A stretch of 7,021 nt of DNA from Flavobacteriales bacterium. GTDB lineage: Bacteria > Bacteroidota > Bacteroidia > Flavobacteriales > Flavobacteriaceae. The translations under genes and the position numbers were made by a program. Position 1 is the first letter of the stretch; every line of letters starts with the position of its first letter. The notes beneath the pieces are model-generated. The model saw only the letters and a program-made list of their open reading frames with translations. It searched no databases and was not told the origin of the DNA. The stretch covers positions 1 through 7,021 of the forward strand of contig QIIH01000114.1 of assembly GCA_003229235.1 (NCBI GenBank). Direction: 5' to 3'. Shown piece after piece: positions 1-6,978 of this stretch.

Positions 1-288
1 TTCTAAAGCCTTGCGTATCGCCAAGTTGTGACGATAATTTTGGGCCCACATAATATCACGCCCAGCTAAGCCTGCCTGTGTTAAATAGTAAACTAATTTT
101 TGTTCTTTAAGTGTAAGCTCTTCCCAACCCCCTATTTTATATCTCAATATCTTGATATCGGCAAATTCGTCGATCTGATACTTAAACTCTTTAGTGATTG
201 GTGTCTTTTCTACTTCTTCTGCAGATTCCTGACAAGAAACCATCATCGTGGTAATTGTCAAAATTGCTATTACTGCCTTAATTCGCAT
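1..288 (-). CDS. M49 family (dipeptidyl peptidase III-like) lipoprotein peptidase, N-terminal part
   Basis: Only the first 96 codons are in the window; the gene continues beyond base 1. The protein begins MRIKAVIAILTITTMMVSC, a short lipoprotein signal with the lipid-attachment Cys at residue 19, followed by an acidic linker rich in Glu. From about residue 40 it reads DEFADIKILRYKIGGWEELT and later QKLVYYLTQAGLAGRDIMW and QNYRHNLAIRKALE. I recognise this as the N-terminal region of the Bacteroidota M49 zinc peptidases, which remove dipeptides from peptide N-termini and are often mislabelled dihydrofolate reductase in databases. The catalytic HExxxH-type motif would lie outside the window, so activity cannot be judged here. 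The ATG at 286-288 is chosen because it gives a complete lipoprotein signal. A cell-envelope location is inferred from that signal; which membrane face is unknown. Confidence 0.85.
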   Translation of the reverse strand, partial: MRIKAVIAILTITTMMVSCQESAEEVEKTPITKEFKYQIDEFADIKILRYKIGGWEELTLKEQKLVYYLTQAGLAGRDIMWAQNYRHNLAIRKALE

Positions 289-311
289 GGTTTTATAGAA
301 TTTGATTTGGG

Positions 312-319
312 CAAATGTA
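312..319 (-). promoter_or_regulatory. candidate -7 promoter element of the M49 peptidase gene
   Basis: Read on the minus strand this is TACATTTG, a full match to the Bacteroidota -7 consensus TAnnTTTG. It lies 23 bases before the ATG of the peptidase gene. No convincing TTG/TTTG -33 element stands 17-23 bases further upstream, so the call rests on one half of the promoter only. Confidence 0.45.
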
Positions 320-363
320 ACAAAAATTATAAGCGATTTTAAGTATCTTCGCTAATAACTAGT

Positions 364-525
364 TGAAGTCATCTTGACTTTTTGTTTTTAACCGAAAATG
401 AGATGAAATTTGTACAGATGAGGCACTTTTCGTAAGGCATAGCAGAGCTACGCATAAAAAAAGTAACAAAATATGGATGAATTTCAATCATTTTTTAGGA
501 AATAGAAAAAGTCAAGATGACTTCA
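364..525. repeat. 162-bp imperfect palindrome with 20-bp perfect terminal inverted repeats (MITE-like)
   Basis: The left end tgaagtcatcttgacttttt (364-383) is the exact reverse complement of 506-525. The symmetry runs inward through the whole element. The arm around 394-411 (aaaatgagatgaaattt) mirrors the arm around 478-497 (gaatttcaatcatttttt). The arm at 424-434 (cacttttcgta) mirrors 454-467. The centre forms a short hairpin, GCATAGC (437-443), loop AGA, GCTACGC (447-453), with one mismatch. The palindrome centre is at base 444-445. No reading frame of useful length is present. Size, terminal repeats and lack of coding capacity fit a non-autonomous mobile element or a REP-like dispersed repeat; a structured RNA is another possibility. 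I see no clear target-site duplication at the borders. It separates the M49 peptidase promoter region from a truncated acetyltransferase gene. Confidence 0.8.
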
Positions 526-667
526 TAAAGTTGGGCTCTTTTTGTATTCTCATACCAAACTTGCAAACGCAATCTATATCTATAAAAAATACGGGTTTGT
601 AGAAGTTCCTCTCAAAGAAGACAACCCATACAAACGTACCGACATTATGATGGTGTTAAAGACTTAA
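526..667 (+). pseudogene. 3' remnant of a GNAT family N-acetyltransferase gene
   Basis: Starting directly after the palindrome, the frame ending at TAA 665-667 encodes VGLFLYSHTKLANAIYIYKK, then YGFVEVPL, KEDNPYKRTD and IMMVLKT. This is the typical C-terminal end of GNAT acetyltransferases: the strand-helix with SHTKLANAI-LYKKYGF, then EVPL and a final hydrophobic strand. The acetyl-CoA-binding motif A (R/QxxGxG/A) and everything N-terminal to it are missing. Upstream the frame runs into TGA at 518-520, inside the palindrome. The first in-frame ATG (647) is seven codons before the stop, so no functional product is expected. No trace of the 5' part is found left of the palindrome, where the M49 gene begins after 75 bases. 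The remnant still looks undamaged by frameshifts, which suggests a fairly recent loss. Confidence 0.8.
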
Positions 668-695
668 ATGCTTAGGTGTAAAACTAAATTCTTAT

Positions 696-703
696 TATCT
701 TTA
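696..703 (+). promoter_or_regulatory. candidate -7 promoter element of the metallo-hydrolase gene
   Basis: TATCTTTA matches the Bacteroidota -7 consensus TAnnTTTG at all fixed positions but the last, and lies 23 bases before the ATG at 727. The same octamer precedes the propeller gene further on. No clear TTG -33 element is seen at the expected distance, so the call is weak. Confidence 0.3.
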
Positions 704-726
704 TTAGTTACAGCAAACTTCACAAA

Positions 727-1512
727 ATGAAAAATCCCCTTTTACCTTTTTGCTTTTTAATTGCGCTTGTTAGTTGCAAGAATGATAAGACCGAGCAAAC
801 TTCGGTAACTCAGACAACAGAGAAAACAACAGATGTTGTTGCCCAAAAATCCACTTTTAAAGTAACTCCTATTTCTCATGCCACCATGGTTTTAGAAATA
901 GATGGTGTCGTTATTTATATAGACCCTGTGGGCGATGGAGATACTTTTAAAGGAATGCCAGCTGCAGATTTAATCTTAGTAACCGATATTCATGGCGATC
1001 ATTTAAATCAAGAGACATTAAGTGCGGTAAGCACAGATAACGCGACTATTATTATGCCACAAGCATGTAAAGATAAGCTCGACGATAGCTTCACCAAAAC
1101 TGTGACCACACTAGCCAATAGCGAGTCTAAAGTGTTTAATGGCATCACTATAACTGGTGTACCGATGTATAATCTTAGAGAAGAGGACAAAAACAAACAC
1201 CTAAAAGGCAGAGGTAATGGTTATGTTTTAGAACATAACGGACAGAGAATATACATTTCTGGCGACACAGAAGACATTCCAGAAATGCGAGCTTTAAAAG
1301 ACATTGACGTTGCTTTTGTATGTATGAATCTTCCATATACTATGACAGTACAATCTGCCGCCGATGCAGTTCTAGAATTCACGCCCAAAACGGTATATCC
1401 ATACCATTACAGAGGTGCCAATGGCCTAAGCGATGTGGTCCAATTTAAGTCACTTGTAAACGCCGTAAACAAAGACATTACCGTAACTCAACTCGACTGG
1501 TATGCCCAATAA
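727..1512 (+). CDS. MBL-fold (UlaG/COG2220-like) metallo-hydrolase lipoprotein
   Basis: This 261-residue protein starts with a lipoprotein signal, MKNPLLPFCFLIALVSC, with lipobox LVSC and Cys 17 as the lipidated residue, then a Thr/Gln/Lys-rich linker to about residue 42. The rest is a compact metallo-beta-lactamase fold: an early strand-rich part with ISHATMVLEIDG (49-60) and IYIDPV (63-68), the metal motif TDIHGDHL (86-93), His 158, the SGDTE loop (178-182, Asp 180 as bridging ligand) and the late His 227 in YPYHYRG. The first position of the usual HxHxDH motif is Asp 87, not His; the other expected ligands (His 89, Asp 91, His 92, His 158, Asp 180, His 227) are present. The overall pattern resembles the COG2220/UlaG-like branch; substrate unknown. 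Envelope location is inferred from the lipobox. The stop overlaps the start of the following membrane protein gene, which suggests coupled expression. Confidence 0.88.
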   Translation: MKNPLLPFCFLIALVSCKNDKTEQTSVTQTTEKTTDVVAQKSTFKVTPISHATMVLEIDGVVIYIDPVGDGDTFKGMPAADLILVTDIHGDHLNQETLSAVSTDNATIIMPQACKDKLDDSFTKTVTTLANSESKVFNGITITGVPMYNLREEDKNKHLKGRGNGYVLEHNGQRIYISGDTEDIPEMRALKDIDVAFVCMNLPYTMTVQSAADAVLEFTPKTVYPYHYRGANGLSDVVQFKSLVNAVNKDITVTQLDWYAQ

Positions 1513-1939
1513 AAAAAAGTTTACCTGGGATAACATAATTATCTTTTGGAGTGTCCAATTAGTGCTTTTTCTAACATCCTATATGTTAGTGCTTCATTTT
1601 ACTCAGGCCAGTAATGTTGAAGCTTGGATTTTATTTGGTTGGATTTTTCTTATACTCAGCCTACCCTCTTTAGGGATTATGATGTTAGCACATTATATGC
1701 TCAGAGAAATCGAACAACAAAACAAGCGAATGGGAATCCGTTTTTTTTCGTGGGTAACCTTTGTTTTTTCTTTGGAAATTTGGAAAGTTGCCGAGCCAGA
1801 AAACCGCAGCTATCTTAACGGATATTTAGACGAAACCTTTGCAGAAACCGCTTTAATCCTTGCTGTCACACATCTTATCGCTTTTAGAATCATTAAACAC
1901 TTCCGCGAGAAGAAAGAACTTAAAAAGTCACTTAAATAA
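1502..1939 (+). CDS. small integral membrane protein of unknown function
   Basis: I do not recognise the family of this 145-residue protein. After a basic, hydrophilic N-terminus (PNKKKFTWD) it has two clear membrane segments at about residues 12-33 and 41-66. A third hydrophobic stretch lies at about 80-97 and a fourth at about 114-131, with charged loops between (REIEQQNKRMGIR, AEPENRSYLNGYLDE). It ends in a very basic tail (KHFREKKELKKSLK). By the positive-inside rule both ends are likely cytoplasmic, consistent with four segments. No catalytic motif stands out. The ATG lies 11 bases inside the 3' end of the upstream metallo-hydrolase gene in another frame, so translation is probably coupled; this start gives the only sensible N-terminus before the first membrane segment. 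A functional link with the lipoprotein hydrolase is suggested only by this arrangement. Confidence 0.75.
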   Translation: MPNKKKFTWDNIIIFWSVQLVLFLTSYMLVLHFTQASNVEAWILFGWIFLILSLPSLGIMMLAHYMLREIEQQNKRMGIRFFSWVTFVFSLEIWKVAEPENRSYLNGYLDETFAETALILAVTHLIAFRIIKHFREKKELKKSLK

Positions 1940-1952
1940 CTTGTTTTGTTTA

Positions 1953-1983
1953 CCTCATAGCACAAAGACTAATTGAGGCTTTT
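1953..1983 (+). terminator. possible weak terminator hairpin after the membrane protein gene
   Basis: CCTCA (1953-1957) can pair with TGAGG (1974-1978). The stem can be extended by TAG (1958-1960) with CTA (1969-1971) across a two-base bulge, and it is followed by CTTTT. The stem is short and the T-run brief. It also overlaps the proposed -33 element of the next gene, so it is only a candidate. Confidence 0.25.
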
Positions 1984-2004
1984 ATAAACTATTCCCTATC
2001 TTTA
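1973..2004 (+). promoter_or_regulatory. candidate Bacteroidota-type promoter of the propeller gene
   Basis: TTG at 1973-1975 and TATCTTTA at 1997-2004 are separated by 21 bases. This fits the -33 / -7 architecture (TTG, 17-23 bases, TAnnTTTG) of the primary sigma factor in Flavobacteriia, with a mismatch only in the last base of the -7 box. It would give a leader of about 30 bases before the ATG at 2041. Confidence 0.45.
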
Positions 2005-2040
2005 AGGTAGAATATTAAATTGCTATAAATTCTACTTGCT

Positions 2041-4584
2041 ATGAATAAAAAATTACTAATTGGCATAAGCCTTCTGGCTGTGGTTTGTCTAGGCCTTATT
2101 ATATTGACCCCAGTAAATAGTGCCAATGATGCTTCGGTAATCGTAAAGGATAAAAATCTATATCCAAACGAGTATATGTACAATCAACGTGCATATCCTG
2201 ATAATATATTCAACAAAAAAAATATAAGAAGAGCAAAAGTTCAAGCGCGACAAAATCTAGCAAATAGAGCGAGTGGCGGCAGTTTTTGGGAATTTGAAGG
2301 CCCTCTAAACACAGGAGGACGAGTAACAGCCGTTGCTCTTTCGCCAGGCGATGATGATATCATGTATGTTACAACCGCTGTTGGAGGGGTGTTTAAAACT
2401 ACCAACGCCGGAACAGACTGGGCTCCTATTTTTGATGAGATTGGGCAACCCTCTATAGGAAGCATTGCCATTGCCCCTAATGATGCAAACAGAATTTATG
2501 TAGGCACAGGCGAAGCTAATGGAAGCGCCACTTCTGGTGCCTTTTTTGGGGATGGAATCTATAGATCAGACGATGCTGGAGCTTCTTGGGAAAACAAAGG
2601 CCTTTTAGGTAGTGATCACATAGGGCGAATCGCTGTTGACCCTAGCGACCCAGATCGTGTTTTTGCAGCCGCAACGGGTACATTATATGGCTATAACAAC
2701 GAAAGAGGAATCTATCGCACCTTGAACGGTGGAGATGATTGGGAACAGGTTTTATTTGTGACAGATTCGACTAGCGCTATCGATCTAGTTCTTAATCCTG
2801 TAAATACCAATATAGTATTTGCCGCCATGTGGGAACGAACGCGTAAACCATGGCAACGAGACTATGGCGGAGTAACTTCTGCAATACATCGGTCTACCGA
2901 TGGTGGCAACACTTGGGAGTTAGTAGGCGGTGGCTTGCCCACGCCATCTACAAGCACTGGAAGAATTGGCCTGGCTATTTCGGACTCTAACCCAAATATT
3001 ATATATGCGAGTTATTCGACTAACGAGATAACCAATGTATTTGACGGACTTTATAAATCTACCGATAATGGAGATACTTGGAGCTTAGTAGCTCTTGCCG
3101 ATATTAGTGATGTTTATTCGTCCTTTGGCTGGTATTTTGGCAATGTACGCGTACATCCTTCAGATCCCGACGAAGTATATGTGCTAGGACAACAACTCTA
3201 CAGAACATCAAATGGCGGCACTTCTTGGACTAATGTTATAGGTATGCATGTAGATCATCATGCAATGGCCTATTCTAAAACCAATCCTGACTTTATTCTT
3301 GCCGGAAATGATGGTGGAGCTTATACTTCATCAGATGGAGGCCTTAGTTGGCAAAAGTTCGAAAACCTTCCTATTACACAATTTTATAATATAGAGGTAG
3401 ATTTTTCTGAGCCAGAACGCTTGTATGGCGGAACTCAAGACAACAATACTATTCGCACCACAACGGGTGGTTTAAGCGATTACACTCCTATTTGGGGCGG
3501 CGACGGCTTTCATGTAAATGTAGACCCTAACGACAATAATTTTATTTATGTAGAATCACAGTTTGGAAATTTAGGCCGCTCTACAGATGGTGGGGCGAGT
3601 TTTTCCAGTGCAACAGCAGGAATTAACCCAAGCGACCGACGCAACTGGAATACACCGGTTATTTTATCACCCTTTGATTCGAATAAGGTGCTCTGCGGAA
3701 CCAACCGATTGTATATTTCTGACAACTCCGCCTTGTGGAGCGCGATAAGCCCTGATTTAACAGATGGAGCCCATCCAAGTGGTGCATTTTCTTATGGTAC
3801 CATTACCGCTATTGCGGCCTCCCATAGCAACCTTAATACATTCTATACCGGCAGCGACGATGGCAATGTACAAGTAACTTTTGACGGTGGTACAACATGG
3901 CAAAACATCAGTGCTGGCCTACCAGATCGATATGTTACCTCTTTGGCCATTTCGCCAGGAAGTGACAATATTATTTATGTGACCTTCTCTGGCTTTGGGC
4001 TTTTAGACTACGACCCCCATGTATTTAAAAGCATAGATGGCGGAATAAATTGGATTGACATTTCGAGTAACTTACCTGGCATCCCTGTAAATGATATTGT
4101 TAGAGATAATACAGATGCAGTGCTCTTTGTAGCTACAGATTTAGGGGTATGGTATTCGCAGAATGAAGGAGATAGTTGGGATATTCTTGGAGACAATTTA
4201 CCCTTCACAATTGTAAGAGATCTTAAAATTCATAAGCCCACAAACACCTTGTACGCAGGCACTTTTGGCCGTTCAATACATAGTTACGACATGGATCAAT
4301 TGGCTTTAAGTGTGACAGAAAACACCTTGGCTGGGCAAGCTGTATTGTATCCAAATCCAGCCAAACAAGAGTTTTGGATTAAATTAAATACACCACAGCA
4401 GTTAGATGAGATTAGCATTTTTGATCTCAACGGGCGTATGATTCAAAAAGTTATGTCAAGTGATTTAGAAAAATTAGGAGAAGCCTATAAAATAAGCCTT
4501 GACAATGCTCAAAATGGAATATATCTAGTCCAGATAAATACAAATACAGGTACTATAACCAAGCGTTTAATCATAAATAAATAG
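2041..4584 (+). CDS. secreted Asp-box (BNR/VPS10-like) beta-propeller protein with T9SS type A sorting domain
   Basis: The 847-residue protein has an N-terminal signal peptide (MNKKLLIGISLLAVVCLGLI and on, cleavage near residue 27-28). The body, about 80-750, is beta-propeller sequence with at least eleven Asp-box repeats of the type S/T-x-(D/N)-x-G-x-(T/S)-W, at about 119, 175, 226, 284, 339, 388, 429, 513, 612, 663 and 705. Family hallmarks are AAMWERTRKPW (261-271), HVDHHAM (403-409), GNDGG (422-426), ITQFYN (445-450) and GGTQDN (463-468), which I associate with the Bacteroidota VPS10/BNR proteins annotated as glycosyl hydrolases. Substrate and true catalytic activity are not shown by the sequence. 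From about 767 (VLYPNPAKQEFWIKL) to the end (GIYLVQ, TGTITKRLIINK) it has a type A sorting domain for the type IX secretion system, so export through the outer membrane and surface attachment or release is expected. It appears to be transcribed alone. Its last 14 bases overlap the converging HAD gene. Confidence 0.9.
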   Translation: MNKKLLIGISLLAVVCLGLIILTPVNSANDASVIVKDKNLYPNEYMYNQRAYPDNIFNKKNIRRAKVQARQNLANRASGGSFWEFEGPLNTGGRVTAVALSPGDDDIMYVTTAVGGVFKTTNAGTDWAPIFDEIGQPSIGSIAIAPNDANRIYVGTGEANGSATSGAFFGDGIYRSDDAGASWENKGLLGSDHIGRIAVDPSDPDRVFAAATGTLYGYNNERGIYRTLNGGDDWEQVLFVTDSTSAIDLVLNPVNTNIVFAAMWERTRKPWQRDYGGVTSAIHRSTDGGNTWELVGGGLPTPSTSTGRIGLAISDSNPNIIYASYSTNEITNVFDGLYKSTDNGDTWSLVALADISDVYSSFGWYFGNVRVHPSDPDEVYVLGQQLYRTSNGGTSWTNVIGMHVDHHAMAYSKTNPDFILAGNDGGAYTSSDGGLSWQKFENLPITQFYNIEVDFSEPERLYGGTQDNNTIRTTTGGLSDYTPIWGGDGFHVNVDPNDNNFIYVESQFGNLGRSTDGGASFSSATAGINPSDRRNWNTPVILSPFDSNKVLCGTNRLYISDNSALWSAISPDLTDGAHPSGAFSYGTITAIAASHSNLNTFYTGSDDGNVQVTFDGGTTWQNISAGLPDRYVTSLAISPGSDNIIYVTFSGFGLLDYDPHVFKSIDGGINWIDISSNLPGIPVNDIVRDNTDAVLFVATDLGVWYSQNEGDSWDILGDNLPFTIVRDLKIHKPTNTLYAGTFGRSIHSYDMDQLALSVTENTLAGQAVLYPNPAKQEFWIKLNTPQQLDEISIFDLNGRMIQKVMSSDLEKLGEAYKISLDNAQNGIYLVQINTNTGTITKRLIINK

Positions 4585-5266
4585 TCAACGCTAAAGCAGA
4601 ATCAAAGCTTGCAAAATTTGTATGCTCTATGGGTTGAGTGGCAACTTCGTGTGCCCAGGTAGTATGAAAAGGGATGTGAACCGCATATCCGCCAGCATCT
4701 AAAACAGGCAAAATATCGGACTTTACAGAATTTCCGATCATTAAAAATTGCTCTGGCCCCACATCTAAATGCTTCATTAATTTTTTATAATGCTTGGGGG
4801 TTTTGTCTGAGACAATTTCGATATGATGAAAAAATCGCTCTAATCCAGACTTAAACAGCTTACGCTCCTGATCCAGCAAATCGCCTTTAGTGGCCATTAC
4901 CAAACGATATTTCGTCGATAAAATCTCTAAAGTTTCTTCTATCCCTTCAAGCACCTCAACAGGCGCGTTGAGCATTTGTTTTCCAATTTCTATAATTTTA
5001 GCGACTGTCTCATTAGGCAAAGTGTTCTTGGAGATTGCCATGCCACATTCAATCAAGGATAGCACAAAAGACTTTATCCCATAGCCATAGATCGGTAAGT
5101 TCTTTATTTCGTATTCGAAAAGAACAGTATTACATTCTTCAGCCGCTATAAAGGGAGCCATAAGTTCACAGAAACGAGCCTCGGCTTCTCTAAAAAGCGG
5201 CTCATTCATCCAAAGAGTATCATCTGCGTCGAAAGCAATGACGGTAACTTGTGATAAATCAATCAC
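4571..5266 (-). CDS. HAD superfamily hydrolase (phosphatase-like)
   Basis: This 231-residue protein has the complete haloacid dehalogenase active site. Motif I is FDADDTLW (12-19), with Asp 13 as nucleophile and Asp 15 as acid/base. Motif II is MATKG (124-128; Thr 126). Motif III is Lys 155 in SDKTP. Motif IV is IGNSVKSD (177-184), with Asp 184 for Mg binding. The helical segment between about 20 and 105 is a C1 cap as in phosphoglycolate phosphatase-like and haloacid dehalogenase-like members. It should hydrolyse a small phosphate ester; the substrate cannot be read from the sequence. The start is GTG at 5264-5266 (read as Met), the only start codon before motif I; the next Met is residue 20, behind the nucleophile. 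The GTG overlaps the last codons and stop of ettA by 8 bases, so its translation probably depends on ribosomes finishing ettA. Its 3' end overlaps the converging propeller gene by 14 bases. Confidence 0.9.
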   Translation of the reverse strand: MIDLSQVTVIAFDADDTLWMNEPLFREAEARFCELMAPFIAAEECNTVLFEYEIKNLPIYGYGIKSFVLSLIECGMAISKNTLPNETVAKIIEIGKQMLNAPVEVLEGIEETLEILSTKYRLVMATKGDLLDQERKLFKSGLERFFHHIEIVSDKTPKHYKKLMKHLDVGPEQFLMIGNSVKSDILPVLDAGGYAVHIPFHTTWAHEVATQPIEHTNFASFDSALALTIYL

Positions 5267-6953
5267 GAATTAGTTTTTTATACTTGATTCGTTTTGGAAT
5301 TAAATCACCTCCCAATCGCTGCTTTTTATTCTCTTCGTATTCACTAAATCCTCCTTCAAAAAAGTACACTTGACTATTGCCTTCAAATGCCAAAATATGT
5401 GTACAAACACGATCTAAAAACCATCTGTCGTGAGAGATCACTACAGCACAGCCTGCAAAGTTTTCAAGACCTTCCTCAAGTGCGCGTAATGTATTGACGT
5501 CTAAATCGTTAGTAGGCTCATCTAAAAGTAATACATTACCCTCTTCTTTAAGGGTCATTGCAAGGTGTAATCGGTTGCGTTCACCTCCAGATAATAAAGA
5601 GACCTTTTTGTTTTGTTCGCTTCCGCTAAAGTTAAATCTACTTAAATACGCTCTAGAATTAACCTGCTTTCCTCCCATCATAACTAACTCTTGCTCGTCG
5701 CTAAAGTTTTGCCAAATGCTTTTGTCGGGGTCAATATTGCTATGAGCCTGATCTACATAGGCCACCTGAGCAGTTTCGCCTATAGTAAAAGACCCTTTAT
5801 CTGGTGCCTCTTCGCCCATAATCATTTTAAAAATGGTGGTTTTACCAGCACCGTTTGGGCCAATAATACCAACAATACCAGCTTGAGGGAGATTAAAATT
5901 AAGGTCTTCGTATAATAATTTGTCGTCAAAGCCTTTACTAACTCCAGTTGCTTCGATTACATTGGTTCCTAAACGAGGGCCATTAGGAATATATATTTCG
6001 AGCTTTTCGTCCAGTTGTTTCTGGTCTTGGCTCATTAATTTATCATAACTCTTTAAACGTGCTTTTTGCTTAGTTTGACGCCCTTTTGCGCCCTGACGAA
6101 CCCATTCTAGCTCTCTTTCTAAGGTTTTTTGACGCTTCGAAGCCGATTTGCTCTCCTGGGCCAAACGCTTAGATTTTTGGTCTAACCAAGACGAATAATT
6201 ACCCTTCCAAGGGATTCCTTCGCCACGATCTAACTCAAGTATCCATCCAGCGACATTATCTAAAAAGTATCTATCGTGAGTTACTGCAATTACCGTTCCT
6301 TTATATTGTGCTAAATGATGTTCTAACCAATGTACACTCTCGGCATCTAAGTGGTTAGTTGGTTCATCAAGTAGTAAAACATCAGGCTCCTGAAGCAAAA
6401 GCCTACACAAGGCAACACGCCTGCGCTCTCCACCAGACAGAACCCCTATCAACTTATCGCCAGCAGGAGTGCGAAGAGCGTCCATCGCAATCTCAAGTTT
6501 GGTATCTAACTCCCATGCGTTAGACGCGTCAATTTGGTCTTGTAATACAGCTTGTCGGGCCATGAGTTTGTCCATCTTATCGGCATCACTATATACCTCT
6601 TCAAGACCAAACATGTCATTAATTTTATGGTATTCGTCTAAAATTGCAACGGTCTCGGCAGCACCCTCTCGTACTATCTCCATAACCGTTTTAGAGTCGT
6701 CTAATTGTGGTTCTTGCTCTAGAAATCCAACAGTGTGGTTAGGTGCAAATACTACATCTCCTTGGTAGTTTTTTTCGACGCCAGCAATTATTTTTAACAA
6801 AGTAGATTTACCACTTCCGTTTAGCCCTAGAATTCCAATTTTTGCCCCATAAAAAAAGCTGAGGTAGATATTTTTTAATACTGGTGTTTGTGCATTCTGA
6901 AATGTCTTGGTTAATCCAGACATAGAAAAAATCACCTTCTTATCGTCGCTCAT
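5259..6953 (-). CDS. ettA: energy-dependent translational throttle protein EttA (ABC-F ATPase)
   Basis: This 564-residue protein has two ABC ATPase domains in one chain and no membrane segment, as in ABC-F proteins. Domain 1: Walker A GLNGSGKST (43-51), signature LSGGE (172-176), Walker B and catalytic Glu LLLDEPTN (193-200), switch His 226. Domain 2: Walker A GPNGAGKTT (365-373), LSGGE (454-458), LLLDEPTND (475-483), His 508. The arm subdomain lies at about 95-140 and the linker with the tRNA-contact motif at about 243-325. Stretches such as NVAGWILELDRGEGIPWKGN, ELEWVRQGAKGRQTK and GCAVVISHDRWFLDR are highly typical of EttA, and the length fits the family (about 555). EttA binds the ribosomal E site and gates entry of the initiation complex into elongation according to ATP/ADP level. 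Start: the ATG at 6951-6953 gives an N-terminus of family-like length. It lies 25 bases downstream of a small membrane protein gene and overlaps the HAD gene at its end, so the three probably share a transcript. Confidence 0.96.
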   Translation of the reverse strand: MSDDKKVIFSMSGLTKTFQNAQTPVLKNIYLSFFYGAKIGILGLNGSGKSTLLKIIAGVEKNYQGDVVFAPNHTVGFLEQEPQLDDSKTVMEIVREGAAETVAILDEYHKINDMFGLEEVYSDADKMDKLMARQAVLQDQIDASNAWELDTKLEIAMDALRTPAGDKLIGVLSGGERRRVALCRLLLQEPDVLLLDEPTNHLDAESVHWLEHHLAQYKGTVIAVTHDRYFLDNVAGWILELDRGEGIPWKGNYSSWLDQKSKRLAQESKSASKRQKTLERELEWVRQGAKGRQTKQKARLKSYDKLMSQDQKQLDEKLEIYIPNGPRLGTNVIEATGVSKGFDDKLLYEDLNFNLPQAGIVGIIGPNGAGKTTIFKMIMGEEAPDKGSFTIGETAQVAYVDQAHSNIDPDKSIWQNFSDEQELVMMGGKQVNSRAYLSRFNFSGSEQNKKVSLLSGGERNRLHLAMTLKEEGNVLLLDEPTNDLDVNTLRALEEGLENFAGCAVVISHDRWFLDRVCTHILAFEGNSQVYFFEGGFSEYEENKKQRLGGDLIPKRIKYKKLIRD

Positions 6954-6978
6954 TATAATAGATTATGTGTTAGTAAAT

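Noticed and set aside
100..342. 80-codon plus-strand reading frame opposite the M49 gene
   Set aside because: It is antisense to a convincing lipoprotein peptidase start, rich in Cys, Phe and Tyr with no recognisable family; a shadow of the real gene.
364..525. Palindrome as a simple rho-independent terminator
   Set aside because: The T-runs lie inside the stem, not after it; the element is far longer than a terminator, and no intact gene ends into it from either side.
2241..2471. 76-codon minus-strand frame within the propeller gene
   Set aside because: Shadow of the repetitive Asp-box coding sequence; no signal, family or start context.
2041..4584. Asp-box codon repetition as a DNA-level tandem repeat
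   Set aside because: The repeats are protein motifs spaced irregularly by roughly 40-100 residues and are strongly diverged at the DNA level.
5494..5915. Two plus-strand reading frames (83 and 74 codons) inside ettA
   Set aside because: Both are antisense to highly conserved ABC ATPase motifs and show no family features.
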